Part shown: piece by piece, positions 1 through 11,639 of the stretch
How the letters are laid out: the number at the start of each line of letters is the position of its first letter
How positions within the stretch are numbered: position 1 is the first letter of the stretch
Source of the DNA: Eulemur rufifrons
Taxonomy: Eukaryota > Chordata > Mammalia > Primates > Lemuridae
DNA: 64,000 nucleotides
NCBI RefSeq assembly: GCF_041146395.1
Contig: NC_090983.1
Coordinates: 67,361,501 to 67,425,500 of the forward strand
Reading direction: 5' to 3'
The notes under the pieces: generated by a model
Databases searched by the model: none
What the model was told of the DNA's origin: nothing
The model's input: only the letters and a program-made list of their open reading frames with translations
Translations under genes and position numbers: made by a program

Positions 1-559
1 CAATTAGGTACTTAGCAATGCTAATGTCAGATGCCAGACAAACTGGATGTCAAACAAAGACTCGCTTGACTTCACATTTGGTGTGCTCTGCAAAGCTGGC
101 TACGGTTAGACATTTCAGAATACAATAGCAAAGTAATGTTTAGAAGCTGGCAGAGTGACTTTGGATATGATGCATAGAAAATAGGAATTCAAATACCTGG
201 CATTAGAATAGAAAATTTGGAAGGGGCAATACTTCTTAGAAAGCAACTAACCTTGTAAAATTTGTGCTCACTTAGGTTTTACACTTTCTCTCTTGTTGAA
301 ATGGGCAAATGTGTATATAAAAAGCCCTACATAATAAAAAGTTCATCATGTTTCTTTTGATTTTCATCAGTTTAGATGTTTGTGGATCACATTTAGCAAT
401 TTGCTGTATACTTTGAGTAAGGCTTACAGTACCTCTAATATCATACTTCTCATTTCTAGTATTTCACTTGTCTTTTTTTACAGTTTTTAACCCTTCCAAA
501 ATCTTTATCTTTTCATGCATGCATCCATATTTTCTACTAAATTCCTTAGCATATTAACA

Positions 560-715
560 CAGTCAGATTGGGGCCATCTCCAAGTCTGGTTTTATTTTAT
601 CTTTTAACGTGAGGTTATTTTTTCCTGATTTTTGTGGGTGTCAGATAATTTTTTATTCAATGCCAGATACTGTGTATTGAAATAAGTTGAGATCAAGGCA
701 AATAGTATTTATGCA
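560..715. repeat. Old L1-like fragment
   Basis: Text such as 'gataattttttattcaatgc' followed by 'cagatactgtgtattgaaat' resembles a widespread pyrimidine-rich segment that I remember as part of old mammalian L1 (L1M) elements. Similar text occurs at 14500-15420, 44900-46120 and 50640-51150. It is non-coding and heavily diverged. Family and orientation are uncertain. Confidence 0.35.
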
Positions 716-737
716 TGGAAACAAGCATGGCTCTTTG

Positions 738-1334
738 TCAGGGCAATAGAATGAAGGATTGAATCAATCTAGTCTTAAAATTCTTCCAATGGTAAACAGC
801 TGCTAATATGTACTTCAAATGAATTTTGATATGCCTGAAGAATTTTCTAAGAAGTTCTGCTCTACCTTCAGCTTTCAGCAGTTGTTGTATACTAAAAAAC
901 ATTGAGTTATATACTTTAAGTAAGTGAATCATATATTATGTAAATTATATGTCAATAAGTTATTTTCAAAAACTGGTTATATGCATGAATTAAATTTGAT
1001 TAACATTCCAGAGGTTTTTTTCTTTAATATATTCAATAAGCTAACACAGAGATTGTAGAGAATATTTTGAGTGAAATGTACCCTAAAATTAATTAAATCT
1101 CTGGTATATATACATATCATATTGTAAAAAAAAAGAAGTCTATAACAGTGTCCTACTACCACTTTTCATGAACACTAAGAATACAACTAGGAAAAATCAA
1201 ACATGCACGTAATCTCCCAAAGTAATATGGTCCTACATTGTATGGTAGTACAAAGATATTAATCATATGGTAGAAACAATGAGGGCAAACTATTTAATAT
1301 CATGTTGCAGGCAGAAATTGCTAGCGAAGACTTC
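738..1334. other. AT-rich tract, mostly unassigned
   Basis: Apart from the short L1M-like 3' end inside it (893-970), this tract is AT-rich and holds nothing I recognise. The two short minus-strand open frames here (64 and 61 codons) have no protein-like features. Confidence 0.5.
893..970 (+). mobile_element. L1M-type LINE-1 3' end fragment
   Basis: The run 'cattgagttatatacttt' then 'tatgtaaattatatgtcaat' followed by 'aagtt' matches the remembered 3' terminus of old L1M elements ('attgaattgtacactt ... tatgtaaattatacctcaataaagtt'). Only the last ~80 bp is present. It is ancient, diverged and non-coding. Confidence 0.55.
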
Positions 1335-1480
1335 ATAAATAGGTGGTATTTGAGCAGGGCTGAGAAAGTTGATTAGGAGGATCCTTATTCAGAGTATGGG
1401 CAATACTATACATAAAGGCAAAAGACATGCAGTGGTTCAGTGTGCCAGGAAGTGTGTATGTTAGAATTGCAATTGGTACA
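1335..1480 (-). mobile_element. LINE L2 fragment, antisense
   Basis: The order 'ggtatttgagcagggctgag', then 'gggcaat', then 'aaaggcaaaagacatgcagt' and 'ggttcagtgtgccagg' parallels the reverse complement of the L2 3' region ('gacatttgagcaaagacctgaag ... ggaacagcaagtgcaaaggc'). Similarity is moderate. It is an ancient, inactive relic. Confidence 0.5.
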
Positions 1481-2660
1481 AATAAGAGTAAGCCCTAATA
1501 AAGGATCTTACACAAGAAAATTTTTCTCCAGTGACCAATATTTCTCATTTAAAACAAATTCAGAGGTGAGAAGTTGCTACTATTGGTGCAGAGGCTTGAT
1601 GATATAGGGACTGGCACTGCCATGTTCTACATTCCAGTGGTGCTATAGGTGAATGGCATTGGGCAATGAGCCAACACTGTTCAGGGCACAGTTTTCTCCA
1701 CTTATCATCTCATAAGCACAGATCTTTTCTGCCCCTCCATCCACTCTAGGCAGGGAGAAGAGGATATGCAGATGGATAGAAGCCTTCTTCAAGTGAGGCT
1801 TTGTGTTTTCATTGAAGTTCTGAGAGTATTCCCTAGGGTCTTCGCTAGAACTTTGTCAGAAAGTCAGTGCTCAACTGCAAGGAAGGTTGACAATTGATAA
1901 AGAATTACAAAGTCAATTGGAGATAAAGAACAGACAAAAGGGAGTTGAAATGGATCTTAAAGGGGCCAGTCAACAGCTTCTCTCAGAGGATGTCAACAAG
2001 TATCCTTGCCTATTTGGAGCATGGAAAAAAAAAGATGGAGAAGTATGTGAGGTCTAACAATCAGGAGCATTGGCCAGACAGAGGAGGTTACAGTTAATGT
2101 TCTAAAAGAGAGTTTCCCAGGTGATTTATCTGGAACACTGGATGCCACAAAATCCTCTGTGACCAAAAAGAAGTTAAAGTATATTTGGGAAATGCTGAAT
2201 TTCTATGTGATTTCCCTCCAGATAATTAGCATGTGAGAGTCCAAGGCATTCGTTATTTAAAAAGGTGGATTAAACTTTCCTAATCTAGTGCTTTCCAAAT
2301 ACTTTTTACTATAGAACTGTGTGTGTGTGTTTGTGGGTTTTTGCATGTATCATGTATGAGTGAGAGACAACTATTACCAAACCAGGGATGTATTTCTGGA
2401 AATGCTGTGCTAGAGAAACTTAGGGTCTTTTACAGGTTCATTAGCTGAAGGGTAATGTAGGACACAAAGCATTGTCTTATGAACAGCAATCTGGAGATAA
2501 TATGCAGAATTAATTTAAGTGAGATATGAGGATGTTGCTAGGGCTAGAAAAAGGGAAACCTATGTAGGTGGCAACTAATTTAATTTAGGATTGAAATGCA
2601 AGGTCTCAAAAAGCCCCAAATGGGTTTAAGGAATTTTAGTAAATGAAGTAAATAGTTCTA
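1481..2660. other. Unassigned non-coding tract
   Basis: I see no gene, RNA gene or recognisable repeat family here. A short TG stretch lies near 2319-2332. A possible diverged hAT-type fragment near 2265-2420 was too weak to call. Confidence 0.5.
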
Positions 2661-2664
2661 AATT

Positions 2665-2785
2665 TGGATTATGATGATAGTTGCACAAGCGTACAATAAT
2701 TCCAAAATCATTGAATTGTACACTTACAATGGGGATATTTTATGATCTATAAATTATATTACACTAAAGCTATAAGAAATGATAC
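2665..2785 (+). mobile_element. L1M-type LINE-1 3' end fragment
   Basis: The text 'gatgatagttgcacaagc' then 'cattgaattgtacacttaca' then 'aattatattacactaaagct' follows the remembered 3' end of L1MB/L1MC-class elements ('gatggttgcacaac ... ctgaattgtacacttta ... aattatatctcaataaagctg'). It lacks any coding part. Orientation is plus. Confidence 0.7.
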
Positions 2786-2789
2786 ATAC

Positions 2790-3711
2790 AGTGTCATGAT
2801 AGTATTCCATAAAAATTAGAAAAATATGAAAATAACTTATACTATTTAAGAATAGATACTTTTAAAACTATAAAAGCCTATTTGGGGATGACACACTTAA
2901 TTCAAGATCAGATTTCCTCAGTAAAGGAAAAGAGTCAAAAAGAGAAGTGGTTTAAATTCTTTCTATAATGTTTTCCCTCTTAAAAAATACAAGACAGATA
3001 CAGACAAAAGTTAAGGATATGCTAGAGAAATTCTACAACTGTAACACTGTTAACATTCTAATAATATTTATACATCAATTTTGTTTTAACATATCATAAA
3101 GAGAGATTTTAGTATATAAATTTCTTAGTCTTAATAAGTTACTTTAGATATATGTTAGATTTGGAACATTTTGTTTATAAAATAGTACATTCTATTTTAT
3201 TCCCAGCATTACATGAGGAGTATTTTTCCACAATTTTAATTTTCTTCCAAATAACCCTTATTATTGACTATATAATTTTCCATCATATCAGTATACCATA
3301 ATATAGTCATTCTTATCTGTCAAATATATTAGTTGCCAGCAGCAAACAAAAGTTTGGCTATAAAAATAAATATATAAGTTTTAATTCTAACTCATCTAAA
3401 ATTATGTTAAGATAAAGCCCTGACTTGATGTTTTTCTAACTTTCAAAGTATTGTTTATTGACTATTTTATCTTTTTCCATTCATTTAAATGCTACCTTTA
3501 CGAATAGCAAATATTATGGTGAACCATATGAAATTGCCAATTTTGTAGGTCAAAAACAGTTAAATATCAGTAATTTCATACAGATCAATTTAATTATTAA
3601 TAATACACCAGGACTGTCTATTCTGTTCTTTTCATTTCTGATTTCTTCTTTATAATATTATATTAATTCCATGATTAACAGGTATGTTGATTCCCTTTTC
3701 TTCTTATTAAG
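2790..3711. other. Unassigned AT-rich tract
   Basis: No gene or confident repeat is visible. The 65-codon open frame at 3458-3655 is an AT-rich chance frame with no recognisable domain. Confidence 0.5.
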
Positions 3712-4046
3712 TTTTTTTTTTTTTTTTTTTTGAGGCAGAGTCCCACCCTGTCACCCTGGCTAGAATGCCGTAGCGTCAGCCTAGCTCACAGCAACCTCAA
3801 ACTCCTGAGCTCAGGCAATCCTCCTGCTTCAGCCTCCCAAGTCGCTGAAACTACAGGCATGCGCCACCATGCCCGGCTAATTTTTTCTATATGTTTTTTA
3901 GTTGTCCAGATAATTTCTTTCTATTTTTTAGTAGAGACGGGGTCTCGCTCTTGCTCAGGCTGGTTTTGAACTCTTGAGCTCAAATGTTCCGCCCGCCTCC
4001 GCCTCCCAGAGTGCTAGGATTATAGGCGTGAACCACCTCGCGCTGC
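3712..4046 (-). mobile_element. Alu SINE, strepsirrhine type, antisense
   Basis: The element reads from a poly-T (the reversed poly-A tail, from 3712) through 'tgaggcagagtcccaccctg', 'ctcacagcaacctcaaactc', 'gctaattttttctatatg', 'tagtagagacggggtctcgc' and 'cagagtgctaggattatagg'. It is a full dimeric Alu in minus orientation. Between the monomers it has the longer linker seen in lemur/galago Alus (reverse complement of 'aatagaaagaaatt..ctgg-caact'). The flanks 'ttcttattaagtt' (before) and 'ttctcgttaactt' (after) agree at 10 of 13 positions, which may be a decayed target-site duplication. The 79-codon open frame inside it is Alu read-through. Confidence 0.93.
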
Positions 4047-4249
4047 TTTCTCGTTAACTTAATGACTGTTTTTCCCACGTATTTTTCAAACTTTCAACTT
4101 TTATTTTTAGAAATACTCTATTAGATTTCCTAAAATTTCCCCTTTATTTTAACTAAAATTGTGACACACTTTTAATTTAATTAGGGAGAATAATGGCATG
4201 TTTATACATGCTGAATATTTCTATTCATTTAAATACAGTTTTATAGATT

Positions 4250-4375
4250 CTTTTTTTCCTTTTTTTAATTTCAAAATATTAAGGGGGGTACAAATGTTTT
4301 TGTTACATGGATAACTTTTATAATGCTTTAAGTCAGGGCCATTAGTATGTCCATCACCCAAATAGTGTTCATTGC
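4250..4375 (-). mobile_element. LINE-1 3' end, antisense
   Basis: A T-rich start (reversed poly-A tail) is followed by 'aaggggggtacaaatgtttt', 'tgttacatggataac', 'aatgctttaagtcagggcc' and 'gtccatcacccaaatagtgt'. This is the reverse complement of the L1 3' UTR end ('cactattctggtgatgggt ... aaaagccctgacttcac ... gtaacaaaa ... gtatcccctaaat'). The plus-strand copy at 6306-6685 carries the same text, so the two support each other. Strongly 5' truncated. Confidence 0.85.
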
Positions 4376-4494
4376 TATATTTCTCATGCATTGCTTGCTG
4401 AGATTATTTCCCAGTATTTTGTAATATTTGTTTCTGATGTTAATGAGATAGGTTTGCACTATATTTTCTAATGATATATTTCATGTATGATAGT

Positions 4495-4630
4495 ATTAAT
4501 AATAGCTGACATTTATTAAACACATTCTATATACTGGCTACTACTCTAATAAGCTTTCATGAAGTCTCCACAGTTTTTTTCCTATTGTGAAGTTCTTGGG
4601 CCCATTATTAGACAGACAGAAGTCAATCTA
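4495..4630 (-). mobile_element. MIR SINE, antisense
   Basis: The sequence 'agctgacatttattaaacac' then 'tactggctactactctaata' then 'tcctattgtgaag' resembles the reverse complement of the MIR core and 3' end ('tttattgagcacttactatgtgccaggcactgtgctaa ... ccattttacagatgagg'). Diverged and partial. Confidence 0.55.
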
Positions 4631-6305
4631 TATTTTAAAACTATCTAATAAAAATACAGTGTTCAGTTTCATACCACTGTGTTCCCTTATATGATGTTAC
4701 TTTAATCTGAAATACATAGTATGCCAAGTTCTAAATCAAAAATTTTTCATTCATATGTATGTGTTACTCAAAAGCTTTTAAATTTACATGGTTCCAAAAA
4801 GTTCATTTAATAAAGCAAACACACATGCAACCTTGAGTCACATAGCCCCATGCAATCATTTATATATATTTAGTAGTCAAAAACAAAAAAAAAATCTATG
4901 TATGAGAACTATAAATTACTATAAATTTTTACTAACAGGTTCATAAAAACCTCTTTTTATAAAAATTCTAACCTCAAATAAATAGCTCTGGGTAGCAATT
5001 AGGAGAAATATTATCTTTGTAACTTATTCTTTAAGTAGTTTAGACAGCAATAGAGGAGAAATTCATCTTATGTGATTTTGATGTGTGACAAATCCAAGAA
5101 TTGACAGGGCCGTGTAAATCGTGTGTATTATCATGCCTCATCTCAATGTCTCTACAACATATACACGTTGAAGGACTAAGTGTGAGAAGAGCTTTCAGAG
5201 CTGAGTCGGTGCTGGGGGCTGTCGACACTGATTAAGACACTGACAGAATGCACAAAAAAACCATTTGTTGGCATGACATATCAGATGGATGAAGAATCAG
5301 TCTTTGTCTATTGAGTTCAGTTTTCTTTCAAACTGACTTACAGACCAGCTGTAGTGTTTCCAGAGGCAAATAGTGCATTGATTTTTAATACAGGCATTAT
5401 GCAAAATATGTAGTAATGAAAAGTTTTTAAAGAGGCTTTTCTATAGCATTAGTAAGCACAATGGACAATTGTGCATTAATATGAGCAGTGTTTCCTTCCA
5501 TCTTCTACTTTCGAGAGCCACTTTTTAAAACGGCAGCTCCCATTAAAAAGCTAATTCTCTTTCTACCCACGACTAAACTGTGTGGTGAGGTTTACTTTTG
5601 TTTGGCACTGAAAAATAAATGATGGAAAATTGGAGCTAACAATATGTTCTGATTATTCCTACGGTATACAATATTCTCTGAATGTGACAAATCGTGTTTA
5701 TCCCACTGGGGAGAGTGAGTAAGGGAGAGAGAGATTCCCTGTGATTTATTGGCATGTGTAGTACTATTAAATAGCCATTTTATTATTCTGCTTTGACATT
5801 GACATGTTTTATTTCACTTCTAAGAATTAAAATTTTTGTATGCAAAATCTTACCTAAATGTTGTATTAACTATGAGAAATAAAAGTTATTTGGGGAAGTA
5901 GTTAAAACCATTGGGTCCATCAAGTATTATGTTCCCCTTGTTACTATTCTAAATCATATGGGTTTTTTATTGTTTCCATCCAATATAATACATTTTAAGT
6001 GGTCTATTTCCCACATTTCTACATTTTAAAGAGCAGTAGCACAGAATGGATTGTGATTCTAGGAAGCTATGTTCTCCAGTCAATAAAGGACATAGATTAT
6101 CTCCGTATGTACCCTTGCTCCTATTATATTCCTGACTTAAAACTGATGTTAATACAAGCAGCCCTATCCAGTATATCTGGCTATCCCAGAAAAGGAAAAA
6201 TACATACTCCATTGCATTAATATATGCTCAGTGGTGAACTGCTTCTGTCAATGAAAGAAGATATTTTATGAAAGGGTCAAGAAGAGTCAAAAGACCCTAA
6301 ACAAA
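4631..6305. other. Unassigned non-coding tract
   Basis: I see no gene or confident repeat. The part around 5040-5760 is less AT-biased than its surroundings and repeat-free to my eye, so it could contain conserved non-coding sequence. Overlapping open frames on both strands at 5967-6220 have no recognisable protein features. Confidence 0.45.
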
Positions 6306-6685
6306 AATGAGGAATACCATGGAACACTACTCAGCCATAGAAAAGAATGAAATAATGTCTTTAGTAGCAATTTGGATGGAACTGGAGACTATCATGCTAA
6401 GTGAAGTATCCCAAGAACAGAAAAACAAATACTACATGTTCTCACTTCTCAGTGGGTATATATGGTCATAAAGTGGTGTAATGGATGGACACTGGAAACT
6501 AAGAAAAGGGGAGGGTGGAAGGGGGGTGAGAGCTCAAAAATTACTTATCTGTTACAATGTACACTATTCTGGTGATGGGTACACTAAAAGCCCTGACTTC
6601 ACCATTATACCAATCATCCACGTAACAAAAAAAGATTTGTATCCCCTAAATCTATCGAAATAACTTTTTTTTAATTTTAAAAAGG
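6306..6685 (+). mobile_element. LINE-1, 5'-truncated: ORF2 tail plus 3' UTR
   Basis: The copy starts in the last part of ORF2 ('ggaataccatggaacactac', 'tcagccatagaaaag', 'tttggatggaactggagac', 'cacatgttctcact'-type text) and runs into the 3' UTR with a G-rich purine tract (about 6508-6528), 'ttctggtgatgggtacacta', 'aaaagccctgacttcacca', and 'gtatcccctaaat' before a T/A-rich tail. ORF2 is the L1 endonuclease/reverse transcriptase. Only its C-terminal text remains and it is broken by stops. Inactive. The 60-codon frame at 6481-6663 is 3' UTR read-through. Confidence 0.9.
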
Positions 6686-6689
6686 ACCA

Positions 6690-7780
6690 TAAACACTCTT
6701 TTTTCTGGTCTTACATGAGGCAAAAAATAAAATCCCTAAGATGACTAGTCAGAATTATGAGTAAAATCTGTGGTCATAGAAGAGAGTAAAGCTAATGATA
6801 ACATATGAAACTCAACTCTGTGGTCAAGTTTGTGGCAAAATACAGGATAGGGATTATTCCAAACAATTCTAAAGCCTATAATATTTAATGATATATATCT
6901 TGTGTAATATTTGGTTGTATATATAACCTAGGGGAAAAAGAAAACAAAAAGAAAAATGTCATTAATTGGTATTTTTATTCTCAGACTGTTATGTATGTGT
7001 TATGGAATAAAAACCAAGTAATTAGCTGGTGCTGTTGAGAACCAGGAAGTTTTGGCAAGGGAGAAACAGGATACAGATGTAATAAGATTGACGAGATTAA
7101 GTAAAAATTCTGTAGTCCTGAATTTGAATTACAAGTATTTGTGATTCATTAAAAAAATTAAAAAAAAAAAAAAGATTTCTTAGCTCTGTCTACTGAAAAA
7201 TCCTAGAAACAATGATCAAACCAAATCTCTAGATCTTCACAATGGTCTCTAAATATCATTTCTAGCTAAAAGAATACAAGAATCCTTTGGGAAACGTCTG
7301 ATTCCACATCTTGGGCAAGATATATAAAGAGGACCCTGGAACATTTGCCATACCAAATCAAGGAAACAAAGACTATTAAGGTAATAATAAAATGACTCAA
7401 GAGCCTATTTGAAGATATTATCAATAGCCCAAGCTGGGACAATTTAGCATAAGCAAGTGTGAAACATGCAATGGCTTGAAATACATCTACAATATTTAAA
7501 TCAATGAGACCATAATAATATAAAACAATAAACAAACTACTTATTGTTGGACTCAGAGGATATTGAGAAATCATTTTTTTTAAACTACAAAATAAATGTT
7601 TAATATATTTTTTATGCAATTTACACCTAAGGGCAACCAAATAGTTGATAAGGGAAAGTTTCTCTTTATTGAAATAGTCCAGCTACTTGAATACTAGTAG
7701 TCCAGTGTACTAATGGAAGGAAAAATGACATAACTAAAATATGCTTATTTTTATAATCTATCAAAATAATGGATTTAGGC
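6690..7780. other. Unassigned AT-rich tract
   Basis: No recognisable gene or repeat. The longest open frame is 124 codons (7266-7640, minus). It is hydrophobic because of AT-rich sequence and matches nothing I know, so I do not call it a gene. Confidence 0.5.
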
Positions 7781-7955
7781 CAAAAGTCAGCACACTTTTT
7801 CTATAAAGGATAAATATTTTAGGCTTCTGTTATAGTATAAAAGAAGCCATAGACAATATGCAAATGAATGAATGTCTCTGTGTTCCAATAAAACTTTTTT
7901 TACAAAAATAGGCTGCAGGACAATTTGGTCCATGGGCCATAGTTTGTTTACCCTT
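7781..7955 (+). mobile_element. Non-autonomous DNA transposon relic (MER, hAT-like)
   Basis: The ends resemble the 'caggggtcggcaaac' type terminal inverted repeat: 'caaaagtcagcacactttttc' at the left and 'catgggccatagtttgtt' then 'taccc' at the right (the reverse complement of a 'ggcaaac..' end). The interior has 'taaatattttaggctt', 'gccatagacaatatg' and 'gttccaataaaactttt', all typical of this common mammalian family. The exact MER name is uncertain. No transposase is encoded. Confidence 0.75.
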
Positions 7956-8181
7956 GATATAGGCAATGATCTAATGTCTGTAATATCACTGAGAATGTTA
8001 ACAAGATAGGATATGCCTCCTGATAGAATTATATAACTATACAATAGATAATTTATAAAGTATTCTTACAAAAAAATAAACCTAAATCTGATCAAATTTC
8101 TAGGCCTAAATATCATGGGACAAAGAAACGTATCAATCAGTTGCAATATAAAGGTCAATATCTTTGCAGATCCTGATTAAA

Positions 8182-8262
8182 AAAATATATATATGTGTAT
8201 ATAAACATATATACATATATACACATGTACATACATAAATTCATACATACACACATATATGA
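8182..8262. repeat. AT/CA-rich microsatellite
   Basis: Alternating purine-pyrimidine (TA)n, (CATA)n and (ACAT)n runs. Imperfect and non-coding. Confidence 0.85.
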
Positions 8263-8449
8263 GACAGGTAAGGGAATTTGAATACTAATTGGTTATATGA
8301 TGATACTAATATATTGTTAGTTACTAAATGAAATATGGTATTGTGGTTATGTTTTCAAAAAATATCCTTTTATATTTATGAATATTTACATAAGAAATTA
8401 CATGCTGTCTGGGATTTTCTTCAAGACAGTCTAGAAAAGGGAGGGAAAG

Positions 8450-8575
8450 TGGAGGGTGTATAAAACAAAATTGGAGAGCAGTTGATAATTACTAAAGCTG
8501 AGTGATTACACTGGGGCTCTTTTGTTTATTTTTGTACATGTATGAAATTTTCTTTTATGTTAAAAAGGTAAGCCG
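8450..8575 (+). mobile_element. L1M-type LINE-1 3' end fragment
   Basis: 'aaagctgagtgattacactg', 'gggctcttttgtttattttt', 'gtacatgtatgaaattttc' and 'ttttatgttaaaaagg' match the remembered L1M 3' end ('gctgggtgatgggtacatgggg ... ttttgtatatgtttgaaattttccataataaaaag'). A related 3' end forms the tandemly duplicated unit at 37805-38232. Confidence 0.65.
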
Positions 8576-8579
8576 AAGA

Positions 8580-9479
8580 ATATACTTTAGGATATATAAA
8601 TTTCAATTTCTTATCTGTAGAACTGGTAATTTTTATTTCAGGTTTTCCCCTTTTCTGTTATTATTGTGTATTTGTCCATTACAGATTCATATTATTTGCC
8701 TTTGACTAGTCCCTTGATTTTCAAAGTCATATAAATTATTTCACCCAAGGAAAAAGCTATCCTCTTAAATTAAGGTTATTTTTCATAGTTCTTGACATGG
8801 CATGTTCATCAAGACTACAAAATAACTCTTATTCTAAGAAACCAGGATCCTGAATCCAATTCTGAATTCAAGTTCTTTTCTAGTTCATAACGTAGGGCAC
8901 AGCAACCCTACTGAGGTTAGGTTGACAATTTAGAAGACTTATTATGTGGCTATTACTTTATAATACTATATACTAAAATAGTATTGTCTATTATTAGAAT
9001 TGTATAAACTTCATCATATCAAAAATAGGATATACTCATTGTATTATGCTTATTGATTTATAAGTCCTTCAAGAATCTTTGATCAATGAAAATGGAAACA
9101 TAGTCACAGGAAATTTCTGAGCTTAACACACAATGTAACAAGGAGAAAATCCCAGAAATAAAGAAGCAATCAAACTATATTTTAGATTTTATAGAAATGT
9201 TAAGATCTTTCAAATTATAAATTATTGCATTTATACCCAGCAACTACTCATGTATAATTGGAAGTATTTGGATTTTGATCTTATGATGTATAAAATTTTA
9301 CTTAGTCATTTCACTCTTAATTTTCTTTATTCAGAACAACGCATCATATATCTTTATAAAAAAATATTTCCTTAGGACTTCTAATTTCTTTGACTAATCT
9401 CCATAAAATACTTACCATTGGTTTATGTAAATAATAATGATTATTTTAGCCACAACTATTCTTTAAGTTTTAACTGTGT
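8580..9479. other. Unassigned AT-rich tract
   Basis: No gene and no repeat I can name. Confidence 0.45.
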
Positions 9480-9675
9480 TATAAATATTTTATATACATT
9501 CATTAAATTTTTAATAACCATAACAATCCTGGAGTGATGGACTTATTCCCATCGCATATTAGAAGACTGAGACTTAGTACAATTTATATTTCCAAGTTTT
9601 TGTAGTCTTAGATAAAACAGCTAAGTTTCAAGCTCAGATCTGAGTCTCTAGAACCCACATTCTTTCCAGCATACA
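9480..9675 (-). mobile_element. MIR SINE, antisense
   Basis: The order 'ataaccataacaatcctgga', 'gacttattcccatcgcatat', 'agaagactgagacttag', 'aaacagctaagtttcaagct' and 'ctctagaacccacattcttt' follows the reverse complement of MIR ('cctcacaacaaccc ... ttatccccattttacagatgaggaaactgag ... cagctagtaagtggcagagc ... gaacccaggc'). A good, near full-length but diverged copy. Confidence 0.75.
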
Positions 9676-9679
9676 ATGG

Positions 9680-10425
9680 CGTGTAAAGTATCTAAATCCG
9701 TGTGTCAGAAACCTATAGTTATTATGGAGACACTGCCCCTCAAACCTAATGTCAAATGCACTGTTCTCTACTCTGAGCCTCTATCACATGCACACACCTT
9801 ACTGGCAAGCAGGTAGTACAGGGTAGAGAAATAGAAATGAGACCAACTCTCTGGTATCATTTGCATTCCACTGAAAATGTTAAGATGATATTCTCAGTAA
9901 AAAGAAAGGATCAGTTTAAGGTGACCTGGTACGTGACTTCAAAATACATGAAGGCTAAATTAATCTGATTCCACAAAATGTAATATATGAGGAAGATAAA
10001 GTCAAGAAGAGTGGTGTATCATCTAAATATTAGAAAAAAACTATTACAAATAAATTTTGTTTGTTATGAGGTTAAGAGCTTCTCATTTTATAAAATATGT
10101 CTCTGAAGACTGTTTTCTTAGAGTATCATATCTTTGACATTTTGATATGTAGATTTGCCCATATAAAATGTCTTCAAAAATATATTTGTAGGGTTAGTCA
10201 GATTTGCCCCTCTATTTATAGTGGTATCCCATGAAAGAAAAGATCTTAGGACTTGAAGTTGAGCCCAAAAATTAAAATTTGGATCTCATTCTCATCTCCA
10301 AGAAAATGGTTGCAGCGAGTTCTGCCAGTTTTTTTGAAAATTTTCATAATCATGATTCAGATGAGTTGCAACTCTCCAAGATAAACCTGCACATTTAACA
10401 ACCTTTTATTCTGCAAATGGCCATG
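9680..10425. other. Unassigned tract
   Basis: No gene or confident repeat seen. Confidence 0.45.
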
Positions 10426-10429
10426 CAGA

Positions 10430-10690
10430 CCTTCTCAGTGCATATTGTACTCTCACATTCTCCATTCAACCCATACTAAACCCGAACATCTTCATTTCTT
10501 TGTTTGTTTCATGTTATGTCTTGATTCTAGGTAACAGAAGCTGTTTTCTCTGCCTGAAACTCTCTTACATCACTCCTCCCTGGGGCAAACTCCTCCCATA
10601 GTGCAGGGCTCCATATGGACTCTTTCCCCAGGAAACTTTTGAAGACTTCTTGTATTTGTTTATATCTCATAGAGGAATTTCTATTCAAAA
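10430..10690 (+). mobile_element. Possible LINE L2 fragment
   Basis: The pattern 'agaagctgttttctctgcct' + 'gaaactctcttacatcactc' + 'tcccc' is like the L2 tract 'tgttccctctgcctggaat..ctcttcccc'. The match is weak and runs into unassigned sequence. Confidence 0.35.
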
Positions 10691-11639
10691 GCATGAACTT
10701 ATTCTTCCAACTCCCTCCAACATGGCAAGAGTTGAGTTTTCATCTTGGCATTTGACTCATTTTCTCTCTTCTAGGGAATAAGAGTTAAATGTTTCTACTT
10801 TATGAGTTCAATGAGCTCATCAAGCTCATCACAAGCAAAATCCCAACTACTTGCCAACAAAACACAAGTTAGAGTTTTTCATAGGGGGGAAATGATTGCT
10901 AAAATAGGAAAACTATGCATTAGGAATACATAAGGCCCTGGCTAAATACCAGGTAGACAACTAATAATCACCAAGAACATTCTTTCTTCCACGACCATTG
11001 GTCCCAAGTATAGTGGAACTGACACGTAAACATGTCAGTGACTGTACCCAAAGAGTGTGCTCAAAGAAAGAGGAACCAGAGGCTTGTCCTCTGCTGCTGA
11101 TTTAACAGTCCCAATCCCACCTGTCCAAAATGTTTATTTCAGACAATCTTATTTTTTCTGCAGAACTTTAAGGCTTCAATTTACAATGGCTCTTGACTTT
11201 TACTCATTGGGCATACAGATGTAATACGATTTCTGTATAATTGCTAGCAACCCAGATGGTGAAGTCAACTATTTGTTTGACCTCAGATAGCTGGAAACCT
11301 GGTAGTAGCTGCTGCAATTACATCCTAGGTTGTAACTCTGCTGGGAATAGGGAGTTTCTAATGAGGTGAAGGATCAGATGATATAAATTTGGTAAAGTCT
11401 GTGGAAATGATAAATATCTGTTCATTTTATTTTATCAAGGAAATCCCCCGAATTTCTCTTTAAAATGAAGACCAGACCCATTTCTCTGGTTACAAAGGCC
11501 TGTTCACTAGGAAAAATACCCCATGGGCATGCTATCTTAGGTGTTTAAAAAAGGAAATCCAAACTTGTGCTTGTGTGTGCATGCATATATACTTAAGCAT
11601 CGGAAACATACCCTGAATAACACTGCACTTCCAGAGTTG
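10691..11639. other. Unassigned tract
   Basis: No gene or confident repeat seen. Mixed composition with no notable open frame before 11541. Confidence 0.45.

Noticed and set aside
2265..2420. Possible hAT-type relic ('ctagtgctttccaaatactt')
   Set aside because: Only one possible end is seen, with no matching opposite terminus.
3100..3340. Possible old LINE or Tigger fragment ('gaggagtatttttccacaat')
   Set aside because: Similarity to any remembered consensus was too weak and short.
7266..7640. 124-codon minus-strand open frame with hydrophobic stretches, looking like a small membrane protein
   Set aside because: Hydrophobicity follows from AT-rich sequence. No conserved motif, no flanking exon signals, and no resemblance to a known family.
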